The notes beneath the pieces are model-generated. The model made no database searches and had not been told where the DNA came from. It was given only the letters and a program-made list of their open reading frames with translations. A stretch of 64,000 bases of DNA from Parietaria judaica (Eukaryota; Streptophyta; Magnoliopsida; Rosales; Urticaceae): assembly GCA_954871525.1 (NCBI GenBank), contig OX940862.1, forward strand, positions 10,684,501-10,748,500. Direction: 5' to 3'. Every line of letters starts with the position of its first letter. The stretch's first letter is position 1. Made by a program: the position numbers and the translations under genes. Below, piece by piece: positions 1 through 12,012 of this stretch.

Positions 1-1075
1 AGAAGAGCTTGAGTGGAAGAACATGGCTTAATTCTGGATGCATATTCTCGCTAGGGTTTACAAAGTTTCTGCAGTGAGTGAGTTTATTTGCCCATTAGAT
101 AGGGTGATGATCCATGTATATATAGTATATAGTATAAGGGTTTGTATTTTTGTAATAATATATGTAAATAGTACGTGTCTTGTTCTTTTGACAATTATAT
201 GTATGTAGTTGGTGCATCTTCCATGCACGCTGATTTCACGCAAAAGAAATAAGTAGAAAAATAATAATAATAAAAAAGAAATAAAAACTTAGCAAAGTGA
301 CAACATAATGGGGAAATGAATGAGGACATTATATATTTATATTTATATATATATGACCTACCCTGCATGGTTCTTGCGATCATCTCATAACCGGCCGAAG
401 AAATATTTAGGTCATTTGAGAAAAAGTAAAGACATGTTTTCTTTTTAATATAAATATACGTGTATATATATACATATAGTTGTATTAATTGTTTACGTTA
501 CATATATACCCCATATTAGTCCAAATTTATATTTGGATGAGTTTAGCATCTTATGATGCTATCTCTACATAGTACATACATCTGCATGTCCATGAGTGTA
601 CCGAGACTATATCGCTGGTTTGATTTTACGGGTATTTTATGAATATACTTATATCGGTTACGGTAAGAACATGTATTGTTTAAAATACAAATATTTGCAT
701 TATTTTATTATTTTTATAATATTGATAAGTAGAATACAATAATTTTATTATATTTAAATAAATTTATTTAACACAATAGTATAGTAGTATAATAGTACCA
801 ATATTCTTCTTTTTTTGATTTTTTTTTTTTGTGGTATTTTATAAGATTATTTATAAAAGAGATATCGATATTCTCGATTTTCGTATAGTGTGAGTATATC
901 ATCGGTACTCATCCGGTTTATGATAAACTATCAGTATAGTATAAGAGAAAAACTTAAACTCAAATTACCTTGATTATTTGTTTTACTATATATATAATAT
1001 CGTTGAATACATGATCTGATTCGACCAAATATCGATATGATTTTGTGTGTGAACCGAATATAACTACTACTCATG

Positions 1076-1188
1076 CATGGAATTACAGTCTTAATCTATC
1101 ACGATCAATTTTTTTTAGTATCCGCTAATTAATATTCTTTTTTGTCCCATATATATGCGTGTGTTTCGCTGAGTCACTCTCACACACG

Positions 1189-1226
<38 letters not shown>

Positions 1227-1322
1227 ATTTAGGGTGTTAAATATATTATACATGGAATTACAGGCTTAATCTGTCACGTTGATCCACTTTTTAAATATCT
1301 GCTAATCTGATTTGTCTCATAT
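1076..1322 (+). repeat. Diverged direct repeat pair around a TA tract
   Basis: About 75 bases starting with CATGGAATTACAG at 1076 recur in diverged form from 1251. The shared order is CATGGAATTACAG, CTTAATCT.TCACG, a TATC.GCTAAT block, then TTTGTC.CATAT. The intervening DNA contains a (TA)n microsatellite at 1192-1224. It is probably a local tandem duplication later split by microsatellite growth. No coding potential is seen. Confidence 0.6.
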
Positions 1323-2128
1323 GATTAGGAAGATTTCACGAATAAATTAGTATTCACTATAAGAAAAGTCACTCACTAACACACGCAAACACACGCAGAC
1401 ACATGCATGCACACGCGCAAATATACTATGCATATAATATATAATTGTTATATAAATGTAGGGTTTGGCCATGTTATTCATTTTCTTTGCGAGTCTTTAG
1501 TTTGGTCGTAATTATTATGTAATTAATTATCATATAATGATACAAATTAAGAGTCAAAGTGTCGTGGTCGGCTAGCTTCTTAATTCCAAGATTAGTCACA
1601 CAGCATCTTAAATTGAATATCGTTGTCTTAGATTTACTTTATTTCCTCTTTTGGATTTGTTTTTCACCGCAGAAAGGTTTGATTTTTAGTTTGGTAGATC
1701 TATGATCATGATCCCTTCTATGACTAAAAAATTCATTGTGTATTATATATAGGATTTCACTTAAAAATTACATAGGATAAAATGTTGGAGCTACGTAAGC
1801 CCAAGAGAGATACCGGACCGAAAATTGGGTCGTTACAGAATTCGTTTTTGACATTTTGGTTATTAGTACCGTAAAAAAATGTGAATATAAATAATATACT
1901 ATAATAATAAAATACTTTTGCCGCAAAATCTTTAAGAATGTAAAAGCCAATTGTGACCAAGCTAGTGGTGATAATATAATCTTCTTAATCTTATTGAAGT
2001 TGGTATATATGTATTTTATTTAGTTTATTTAAGTCAAAATTAAAATTCCCATCTGTTTTCTTTGTCCATTTTAATAAAAATGTATATGATTAAACTAAAT
2101 TTATATAATTACGTATGTATATATATAT

Positions 2129-3116
2129 GGGTAAAATACGGCTAATGTACCCAATGTTTGATCTTTTTCGAATTATGTACGCTATGTTTATTTTTGGTGG
2201 CTAATATACCCAATGTTTGATCTGTTAGATATTTTCGTGTTTTCCGTTAGTTGACCGTTAGAGAGTTATCCTCCTCTATATGCACACTTTTTGTATTTTT
2301 GACATAACTCACTCATTTTTTGTCCAAATTTTATGCATGACCTATGGTTGGAAAGAAAAGAGATATATCTACTACTTTTATGTTTTATGTTTTGTAAAAT
2401 AAGTTTTATAAAAATACGAAATTTCAAATACAACGTAAAATTGGACGTAAGTTTAATGCAAAATATTTGTTTCGAGAAATTTTTACCATACTTAATGACT
2501 TTTATGATGAAACGTAAAACTAAAAGTTTTAGATAAATATTTTATATTTCCAACGGATGTTTATTAATAAATTTTGGACAAAAGATGAGTAAGTTATGCC
2601 AAAAATATGAAAGATTATTTCACATCACATATTTCATATTTTTGGCATAACTAACTCATTCTTTATCCAAAATTTATAAATAAACACCCGTTAGAAAGAT
2701 AAAATATTTATCTACAAATTTTTAGTTTTACATTTCACCATATAAAGTCATTAAATAAATTAAAATTTGCTCGAAACAAATATTTTGTATTAAACTAACG
2801 TCTAATTTTACGTTGTATTTGAAATTTCGTATTTTTCTAGAACTTATTTTACAAATCTTAAAACAACAAAGTTGTAGATATATCTCTTATCTTTATAACC
2901 ATAGGTCGTGCATAAAACATGGACAAAAAATGAGTGAGTTATGTCAAAAATACAAAAAGTGTACGTGTAGAGGATGATAACTCTCTAACGGTCAACTAAC
3001 GGAAAATACGAAAATATCTAACAGATCAAACATTGGGTACATTAGCCACCAAAAAGAAACATTGAGTACATAATTCGCAAAAGATCAAACATTGAGTACA
3101 TTAGTCGCAGTTTACC
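2129..3116. mobile_element. Large foldback (long inverted-repeat) element
   Basis: The two halves of this 988-bp segment are reverse complements over nearly their whole length, with arms of about 490 bp meeting near 2620. The left end begins GGGTAAAATACGGCTAATGTAC, and the right end reads as its diverged reverse complement, ending GTCGCAGTTTACC. Both ends also repeat a CCAATGTTTGATC-type motif internally. ATATATAT lies on both sides (2121-2128 and 3117-3124), as expected for a target duplication, but the flanks are low-complexity so this is weak. No transposase is present. Known foldback and Mutator-like MITEs have this form. A transcript across it would fold into a long hairpin. Confidence 0.8.
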
Positions 3117-3744
3117 ATATATATTTAGTCAAGACTTTGTGGTTATTTGTTAAATGAAGAAAGCAAAATTGTGTTTTACAAAGCTAGTATTAAAAAAAAT
3201 CCACTATTATTCTAATTAATTTTCTTGGGCACGCACGTAATATCCGAGTCAGCAATATGCATGTATACGTATATTTTCTCTTTTTATACGATGGGTTCAA
3301 TGTATCTGAAATGTACATTACCTCTCTCTATCTTTACTTTAGTTTAGTTCTTTCCTCAATTTTCAAATATTAATTATATTTTGAAGATTAATAAACTCGT
3401 TTTGGACGTGTAATACTACATACTATATCTCTAATTTTCCACTAACAAAAAAAAAAACTAAAAATATCTACTTCATAAATTCACACAAACTTTTTCATTT
3501 AACTTTCCTAAATATGCTACAATAGACTATTTAAGTAAGATGCTCATACAAATTTGATATATATCATATTAATTAATTAAAATACTTAGTGATATTATAA
3601 CGTGTTTAATTAGATTTATTATAAATTACATAATTAATGTTCGACTTACTAATCATGTACACGGTTCCATGTTTTTCTTTTCAAAAATCTCTCTCAAAGA
3701 CATGATCTGATCCGTTACTATAAATATAAGTATACACGATGAAA

Positions 3745-3776
3745 TTTGCACGGCAGTTTTCAAACCGCCGTGCAAA
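3745..3776. repeat. Short GC-rich hairpin
   Basis: TTTGCACGGC (3745-3754) and GCCGTGCAAA (3767-3776) are perfect inverted repeats around a 12-base centre that is itself partly complementary. Such GCACGGC/GCCGTGC stems occur in subterminal regions of CACTA-type DNA transposons. No CACTA terminus or transposase was seen nearby, so this is at best a fragment. Confidence 0.5.
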
Positions 3777-6337
3777 CTTGTGCTAAACGTTGATTATCGT
3801 CAGATCACCGTTGTCTCTAAACAAGTTATAAATTGATAAAATAATATTAAAATTTCGGTCAATATCTCTTCACTCATGTGTAGACTAATTTTCATCATCT
3901 CTATATATTTTTGTAAATTGTTAAAATTGATCTATCTTGCATTGTCAATATGGTCCTACTTGGAATCAGATGACACATAAATTTCAAGAGTGGCCAAACT
4001 TATCACTTGAAAACAAAAGAACACAAATTTATTAAATGACATTTTTATTTATTATTATTGAATCTGAGTCACTATCTGATCATTTGACAGCTAGATCACA
4101 TTAAAATGTGTTCTACATAAATAAAAAAATAAAAAAAAATTCCAATCAGATTTTATTGCTAAGAAATTGACATTAAACCCCAAAACTTGGCATGTTGCAT
4201 TTTACCCCTAAACTTTCTTTTTTCTTTCTTTTTTGCACTAATGCCAAGTAATTCTAAAAATAGCATATTGCCTCTTAAACATTAAGAAATAACAGAAAAA
4301 GAAATGTTAACTTGTGCACGACACGACGCCGGTACATTTAGCCAATTACTATATTAAATGTAATCAATTATATATGGGTATATGAGATATTATGAAGTAG
4401 AATAGAAAAATACGCAATCGATGATATTTCTTTCTTGAATAACCTATCAACCATTGTTGTGGGGCTGTTTCAGGATAATTGTGTATTATGAAGTATATAT
4501 ATAGTGTTAAAAGAGCAAATTCCACCAACATATTCTAAGTTTGTTCATAAACATAAATTACATGCAATGAATAACGAACAATGAAGAGAAATATGGGTCC
4601 AATTATGGGCCTAATATTGGGCTTAGTAGTATATTTTATAGTTCTGGCTTAATAATATTACAAATTCATCTTAGCATCCACAAATTATTTTAATTAAGAC
4701 TCAAAATGTTTCTTAGATTACCACATAAGAACATTATATATATATATATAGATTTAATAATCAATAAATTAAATAATCCAAAGTTGAAGTAGTGTTTATT
4801 ATAAGTTTGAGTAGTCAATAAGCAAATTCAAAAACACAATGTACGAGTCATCATCTTAGCGAAATGAATGTTACCTCAAACTTTTCCGCTTAATGTAAAA
4901 TAGTTAGCTTTTCCTAAAGTCATATTAGCTTCTATCTATTACAGGCTTGGATCGTTCTAATTTTGAAATAATTATCATACTAGAGTTAATATTTTATCAT
5001 GAAATTATAATTGATATTTTTGTTTAATGTTGAGATAAATCATATTGATCTTCTTTATAGATTTTTGAAATTTTGGTTTCAATATTCTCGCCGTTAAAAA
5101 CATGATATATCAATATTAAATAGGAATTTAAATCTACTTGGATCAGTGTAAAAAATAATAATTATATATTCAATTACATTCTCCATCATCACCACCTCAC
5201 GATAATGGATAATACCAACCAATTACATAACGTGCCAAGCAATAAAAAAGCTAAAATATATTTTCCATGACTTGATATCTTTTTTTTTTCTCACTCATAT
5301 GACTCATAGCGTCTCATATATGTACTCATGTTATAATTCACAAAAAAAAAAAAAAACAGAAAAAGAAAGAGGATAATTAATTATAATCGGACAGCATTCC
5401 GCTTTATAACTAGATAAGGACATTATGAGACGGAAAGACCACGGTGCATCAGCGGTGATCAGCCCGTTCCGTGAATCTCTCAGGTTGTATCATGCACATA
5501 CGAACAAAATCCGGTGCAGGCGCTCTGCCACAAGCCAAACGAGCAACGGGCACATCAAACCCGTGCCCACTCGTCCGGTGATGACTAATTATCACCAAAA
5601 TAAGGAAGTTTATACATTATCTTATACTCACAATATAACAGCTATTTAAAAAAAATCTTTAAATATTATGAATTTAGAATTGAAGTTTGCAAGCTTGTAT
5701 TATATGTTCCTCTCACGTCGCTTAACTCTCAAAATATATTTTTATTTATTATTTTATGTGGCGTATATACGGAGTTTATTTTATAAAAATAGAAGTTATT
5801 ACACAATTTCCCCTGAAGACATAACAAGCGTGTCCTATATAGAAGCCCTCAGTCGATCACATCAATAAATAATTATTATAAAAATTCCTATTTACGTGGG
5901 TCACAAGTCTCAGACTAAGTCAAGTGACCTCCTTCCACAAGAAATGAAATACTACACTGTCAAACCATCACAATCATACACGTGTCCTCCAACTTTCAGC
6001 CGCGCCAGTTGGACGGTTCCGATTGAATCTTATGCTTCCGAATCTGTATTGAATATCTAGAAACCCTTCACTGATCATTCAACTACGCGTATATTATTCC
6101 TTCAAAGTTGACCATTTAAGTTATTTAATTTCTTCGAAATCTCATAGAGTGTATTCCAGGATATATACATGACGTTCAACTCATATATATATAGATGTAG
6201 ATATAGACTTATACACAATACAGACAACTCCAACGATATATTTTATAGAAGAAGCAATCACAGTTGTGATCAACATAAACACACAAAACCCTAGAAACAA
6301 GATACAAACCCTAGATTATATATACATATATACAAAT

Positions 6338-6904
6338 ATGACGATGGAGAAGCCAAAAGGGTATCCAGAAATAGGTCAAGCCGTGCCGTGGCCGAGCTTC
6401 AAAAACGACATGTCGCTGCTGGAAAGCGGAGTAACACTTGGAAGCTATTACAGTGGATCTTATGGTCGGCGGGAATCCGACGATCAAGACTGTTACTACA
6501 ATTTTGAAGATTTCAAGTCCAGCGAATCATCCAATCGGAAATTGCTGGCTTTGGTTGAATTCTCCAGAGAGCTTTACTTCCGGAGGAAGGAGCTGTTCAA
6601 GGAACTGTTTCCGCGCCTTCAAGGTCGATTTAACAAGGCGTTGAGGAAGTCGGGCACGAAGCTGTGGCGGGTCAAGTCAGGCAGCAACCGGACACGGTTC
6701 GCCACCATGCAGCGCAGCCTCAGCATGGGATCCGACCCGTCGCTGAGGGACGAGTGGATTAAGGTCCGGACGGTCGATAGAGGCGGTGGCGGGGTGGACA
6801 CGTCCTTGAAGAATGAGTGGATCAAAATCCGGACAATCCAAACGGGCAGTGGCGGAGTTGGAGGTGATCAACAAGGTCAAGGTGGTAGCGGAGGTGACAA
6901 ATAG
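6338..6904 (+). CDS. Small basic glycine-tailed protein, function unknown
   Basis: Intronless frame of 188 residues. I place the start at 6338 (MTMEKPKGYPE). The frame stays open 24 codons further upstream, but those codons are leader-like and contain AAACCCTA boxes. The middle (about residues 70-115) is rich in Arg, Lys and aromatic residues (EFSRELYFRRKELFKELFPR), suggesting a short basic helix. Two near-identical segments follow, SLRDEWIKVRT and SLKNEWIKIRT, separated by a Gly run, so the C-terminal part arose by internal duplication. The tail is Gly/Gln-rich. No signal peptide, membrane segment or catalytic motif is visible. Composition and codon use are coding-like and much GC-richer than the flanks. 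I do not recognise the family. It is probably a plant-specific soluble protein. Confidence 0.75.
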   Translation: MTMEKPKGYPEIGQAVPWPSFKNDMSLLESGVTLGSYYSGSYGRRESDDQDCYYNFEDFKSSESSNRKLLALVEFSRELYFRRKELFKELFPRLQGRFNKALRKSGTKLWRVKSGSNRTRFATMQRSLSMGSDPSLRDEWIKVRTVDRGGGGVDTSLKNEWIKIRTIQTGSGGVGGDQQGQGGSGGDK

Positions 6905-7275
6905 TCGGGCCGTGACTCATTTGTTTGTACAGATACGGCGATCGTCCGGGATCGTGACTTAAATTTGTATAGATACCAAGAACACAAACTCTTTGTTTTA
7001 AAAAAAAATAAAAAAATTTGTCTTCAAATTGTCAAAAAATAATTGGTTGAAGAAAAGGGACATAATAATAATATCATCAATGCTTGATAGTTCGTGTCAC
7101 GTTGTTGGACAAAATTGCCATGACATAACATGGATTCTTTGGTTGTGATTTATGTACAGTTTGTGTATATACGTGGAATTTTTCATTTCTGATTTTTGTT
7201 TGTTTGTATTTTCTGTTTATTTCAATGAAAAATATTGTGATTGTGGTTTAATTTTGTTGATATTTATTATATGTT

Positions 7276-7478
7276 CAATGGCAGAACCATGAATCATGTA
7301 CCAGGAGGGATAGATTTATGTTTTTTTGCCTAAGTTTTAACTCGAGGAGGTTATATATTCTATATATGTAATTTCGTTAAAATTAAATGGGGTTAAACTG
7401 AATTTTATATGAATTTACACTTATGATTTTGGAAATTGTGGTTTGAACCCCAACCACTCTCCAGTGCATCCGCCCATG
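7276..7478. mobile_element. Possible degenerate hAT-type MITE
   Basis: The left edge CAATGGCAGAACCATG and the right edge, read in reverse as CATGGGCGGATGCACT, are loosely related to each other and to the CAatGGCGGAgCCA termini of the better hAT MITE at 42567-42918. An internal TTTGAACCCCAACC segment also resembles that class. No target duplication is visible, so the borders are uncertain. Confidence 0.35.
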
Positions 7479-8604
7479 GGAAGATTAATTCATTTTTTGA
7501 GTGATTTTTTTCCGTCTTTGCGCGTGGGCGTCTATCTTTTGAGTGATTTTTTCATCTTTCTATTAAAGATATGAACCATATAGTAAGTTTATGTCATCAT
7601 CCAGTTATTCAATAAGATGGGAAATCATAAACAAACTCGTGATTATTTAATTTATAGTTTTTCCAATCTAGTTCTAGTTATTAGTGTTATATAACGAATC
7701 GGCACCGAAATGCATGGAGTTACAAAGGGATTAAAATCGATTGAATTAAAACATGCAATAAAAATAAAATCGATATAAGAATCGCTAGAATTAACTTCAA
7801 AAGTAGTTTAGTCGAAGATCGAATTATGATCTTTTGCTCCACGGAAAAAAGAATGATGAACTATAGATATTGTCTTTCTTGTACGCTCTCAATCTCTCAC
7901 AATCAATCGATTAATTTACAAACCATTCAGAGAAGATAAGAGAAAGAGAGAGGAACAAAAAATAGGCTGTTGATATCCAACAAGAAGAGTGTTGATAGCC
8001 AATCTTTGAGCTTCGTGATCAATGCGATTCAACGGTTCAGATTCGTTTAGCATAAGTCTCAAACTACATGTCGTTTTACCCTTCTTGTCGTTTGGGCCGT
8101 GGGAGTGTTGATACCTACTTTTCTGAAGCCCTAAGGACTAACTAACTAAAAACTTGTGTATATTGTAGCTATGTTTTGCTGACTACTTCTGAGTCAATAC
8201 ACCACCATCATATGAAAAAGCTTATGGCTTTTACTACATTAATAATTGCTTTAATATCATACAATTTTGAACACAGTCACACTATTTTCTTTATGTCGTA
8301 TCACAAAGATCTTTTGCTACAAACCAAATGGGATTTCCACCAAGAGGGTTAGGATAATCACGATGATATAAACTTTACATTTATATATATATATATATAT
8401 AGTTGCTGGCATATATTTATATTAATTGGGTCCTTTGTAAGGGTTTAATTCTTTTAGATAATATCGTAGATTATAAATTTTCGGGCATTTATTGTTTAGA
8501 GAAGAGAATACTCTTTATAATTTGTAATTAACATAAATAAAATTATTATCCAGTTAAAGTGTGTATAATTATATATTAATCATCTTGGATTACCAAGCAG
8601 AGTC

Positions 8605-8720
8605 GTGTTGAGTCCCACATGGAAATGACATGGGGACTTAGCAATGTTTAAAAGGTCATGGGTTACTCCCCTCATTGCCAATTGGTTTTGAGGTGGAACC
8701 TCATGATACTTCACAAGTCG
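8605..8720 (+). repeat. LTR-like relic with TCCCACAT motif
   Basis: The sequence TTGAGTCCCACATGG followed by a TTTAAAAGG box about 35 bases later, and a downstream 'ggttttgaggtggaacctcatga' type segment, resembles the start of many plant LTR or TRIM retrotransposon ends. It is isolated, with no partner LTR, primer site or coding sequence. Identification rests on motif memory only. Confidence 0.35.
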
Positions 8721-8749
8721 TGCCTGAGGGAGGCAGTGTAGGCGCCTGC

Positions 8750-9560
8750 CTTTAATAAAAAAAAATATTGAATTTAGGGGCCCCAAAAAATCAAATCTAA
8801 GAGTCCCAAAATCACTTAAATCAATTTTTTTATATATTAAAATCACTTAAATTAAATTTTTAGGTCATAAAGAAATATAATCAAAACCACTTAATTTTAA
8901 TATTTGGAACCTGATTCCCAAATAATTTAGAGCTCCTATTTTTTTTAATTAAAATCAATTAACTATAATATTCGGGGGGCCCAATTCTCAAATTATTTAG
9001 GGCCCCTAATTTTTGTTATTAATTAAAATCACTTCAATATAACATTTGGGCCCCTAATTCTCAAATTAATTAGGTCCCCTTATTCCCACTTATAATTTTC
9101 TCATGCCATTTATTCTCATAATCCCAAAATTATTTTCACTTTGTATTAAGTGTGCCAACAGCCAACCGACAAGAATTAAGTGATCGATGTTTTAAATTAC
9201 ATACAAGAATGAGATTGCAGTGAATTATGCTAACCATATCAGTCACAATTGCACATGCACAAAGAAGCTTCTCGAAGTTAAAATTGTCAACTCTTATCGT
9301 CAGTCAACCATGTCTCAAGATAAGTTGAGTGTTTAGTTACATTGTCTATCGATAAAGACATAGTCGAGAAACTCTATTATGCAGAGTTGATTAGTACTTT
9401 TGCTTCTAAAATTGCTAGACATGTTTTTTTTTAATGATAATTTATTTATATATAAATGTTGTATATAATTTTGCATAAAAATGAAGTTCAATTACGATAG
9501 GGGGTCCCAAAAAAAATTTCTTACCTAGGGCCCCAAAAATTTCAGACACGCATCTGTTAC
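8750..9560 (+). mobile_element. Decayed hAT transposon remnant
   Basis: The left part (about 8770-9080) is a run of diverged units of about 85 bases, each with a GGGGCCCC-type core and an AATTAAAATCACTT spacer, a typical subterminal repeat array. The right part holds frameshifted remains of a hAT transposase C-terminus (9228-9420). The end near 9500-9545 repeats the GGGGTCCC / AGGGCCCC A-tract motif in the style of hAT (ZMYM1/DUF4371-type) termini. Exact termini and target duplication could not be defined. Confidence 0.65.
9228..9420 (+). pseudogene. hAT transposase C-terminal fragment, frameshifted
   Basis: Three short stretches in different plus-strand frames read in the order of the hAT dimerisation region. 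They are MLTISVTIAHAQRSFSKLKL, then MSQDKLS, then DIVEKLYYAELISTFASK. In intact relatives these form one continuous segment (a SFSKLKL block, an MSQERLN block and an E..DY..LI..FAS block). Here stop codons and at least two frameshifts separate them, so no protein can be made. The zinc-finger and catalytic core are absent. It marks the surrounding repeat array as a dead hAT element. Confidence 0.7.
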
Positions 9561-11782
9561 TTAGTATAAAAAAATACACAATACTTGTTTTAGATGATAA
9601 TTAACACCGAACTAGAGTAATATAAATGATAAGAATATATGAATCTGTATCTGAAAGTTATATCAAAGTAATTAAGGAGTTTTGAAAATATTTAAAAATA
9701 TAGAGGCAAAATGATTATATATATAACTATCTATATATATTCGAGTTGGTACTTAAGTATAAAACATCTATATGACAAAGCCCCACTTCTAAAGAACAAG
9801 ACATGCACGTTGTTTTCGAATATGGTGACACTTGTTGGGTTCACTTTATGATTATTATTATTTTAGAGTATCCAATGATACTATATATCTTCTTCTATAT
9901 ATTTTAGTCTAAAGATTCACACATTTATTAATACTATATAGTGGTGAACGATAGTGCATATATTGCATCAGTGCATTATGCATAAGAGCCAAATATAAAG
10001 ATTCACATAATTATTAACATATAAGTGAATGTATACTTTGTAACATTTCACACACTTTTACTCTTCAATGAGATTGTATACTTTTCTCAGGCACGTACGG
10101 GGTGAAAATTTCGGTCCGGAAATTCGAATTTCTTAATCTCTGCCTAATTTCTTAATAACAATTGAATATGGGGAGACATGCCCTCAGGCGAAAATACAAA
10201 GTTTATTTATTCATAGTTAATTTATTACGGTTTTGTGATTTCAAGTTTATTTTAACCTTATTTTATAAATTATAATATGTTTATTATTTTACGAAAATAT
10301 TTCTAAAATCAAATTAGTTGGCTTCCTGATTTCTAAAAGTATCGGATTTTTTAAAGAAAAAAATTGAGTTCGATACGGACGATTTTGAAAAGTCCAAAAA
10401 TTAAATCCGGCCGGATTAAAAGGCCTAACCCTTCCTATTGTTGACAAAAAGTTTACACACTTAAGATTAATTAATGATGTTGATACATCATATGCTATGA
10501 TATATTCTCTATATAAATTTGTATATATTGATGCATAATTTATATACTACTTGCCATACGCCTTAAACGTTTTTTTTAGCTTAAATACTACATATGATGT
10601 TTTTTTAGAGATTTATATACTACATGATTATTCAATATAGTTAGTAGTTCATGGTTTTTAATTATTGGTATTAATTCTATACATCTGTGATGGTGGTGGG
10701 CTATGAAAGTAGCTCCTGATATCATGTATCATAAATTCATAATAATGTTTTCTTATCTACTTTTAGAGTATGAGTCTTGATGCCATACCAACATTAATTA
10801 ATGGGGCCTAACAATAATATTAAAATGTCCTTTTTGATTGGATAAAAAGAGAGGATTTTACGTTAGGAAAAAAACAAGATTAAACGCACTGTTTTGATTG
10901 AAGAAAATATATTCGAAGGGACAAGAGAGGAACATAATTTGGACCGTACCAACTAAAAAAAATCATGTGAATATTATTAGGTTTCGAGGTTAGTCTCACT
11001 CAATCGAATATCTTTATTTTGTGCTTAGTTTTTTTGGTAATTTTACTGTTGAGCATATTATTAGAAAGTGACGTTCAATAATAAGTCTTAATTCAAAAGA
11101 AAGCAAATTGATTACAACATAAATAAAAAGTAGCCCAAAAGAACATAAATAAAAAGCATTTAAATCTACAAACCAAATCATGAAAGAAGAACGCGCTTTC
11201 AACTTAAATTCTTTTCTCAAACATGTAATATTACTACACATAAGGAACTAACAAAATTTAGATTGATTTCTCTCGTACATATATCATTAATTATAAAAGT
11301 AAAATTTAAAATAAATATCATCAACAATGACTCAAATTCTTAAATTCGGAGCATCGAATTTAACAAGAGCGTTATGTTACTCTTTAATGTTAAGGATATA
11401 CATATCATTCTTACAACAACGATACGCATATTTTGAGATATTAAAGTAAGATATTTCTCTATAAATATGACAAAAGAGCTAAAGAAAAAAAAAACAAATT
11501 GATTCTTTAAAAAATGTTGGTAAAGTTGAAGAAGTACAGATATTTAGCACTTATCTCCAAAATTTAAAGTTATAAAGTAAGCATATTAGATTTGAGTTGA
11601 TTCTCACTCAACTAAATCTTGAATTGTTCTCAATTTTGTTACAACGTGCTTACTTCAAATGAGAACATTAAAAAATATTTTCGATTAATATAATAAACAT
11701 GATAATTACCGCATCACCTTATAAATCATTAATCTAGAATTGTATGTCCATGTTACCGGTTACATGAAAATGCATAAATTAT

Positions 11783-12012
11783 AGGTTCTTTAGGGTAATA
11801 GCCAAACTTAAAAGTGTGTTTAGCGAAATAGCCAAACTTTAGTTAATTTTGTAAACTAGCCAATTAACCTTTTAAACAAAACTCCAATTACATTGTTAAT
11901 TTTGGTTAATTTTGGCTAGTTTAAGTGATTAATTGGCTAGTTTACAAAATTAACCAAAGTTTGACTCTTTTGCAAATCTTATGTTTCAGTTTGACTATTT
12001 AGAGCAATTTCT
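11783..12012. mobile_element. Foldback MITE with 10-bp target duplication
   Basis: This 230-bp element is flanked by identical CATAAATTAT at 11773-11782 and 12013-12022. Its ends are related inverted repeats (AATAGCCAAAC and, reversed, AATAGTCAAAC). Inside, the segment TTAATTTTGTAAACTAGCC is inverted at about 11923-11962, so the element folds back. A target duplication of 9-10 bp and long terminal repeats are typical of Mutator-like MITEs. It has no coding capacity and depends on an outside transposase. Confidence 0.8.

Larger units (their letters stand above)
1..6337. other. AT-rich intergenic region upstream of the first gene
   Basis: I see no convincing gene. Open frames here are short, AT-rich and lack recognisable motifs. 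The stretch holds a pair of direct repeats (1076-1322), a TA tract, a 1-kb foldback element (2129-3116) and a short GC-rich hairpin (3745-3776), listed separately. A GC-richer patch at about 5425-5580 has a 74-codon frame with no family resemblance and is not called as a gene. The last 60 bases before 6338 look like the leader of the next gene, with two AAACCCTA boxes (6286-6293 and 6306-6313). Confidence 0.7.

Noticed and set aside
5425..5649. A 74-codon frame with a GC-richer start
   Set aside because: It has no domain, no leader, and the second half is AT-driven. It is not better than chance.
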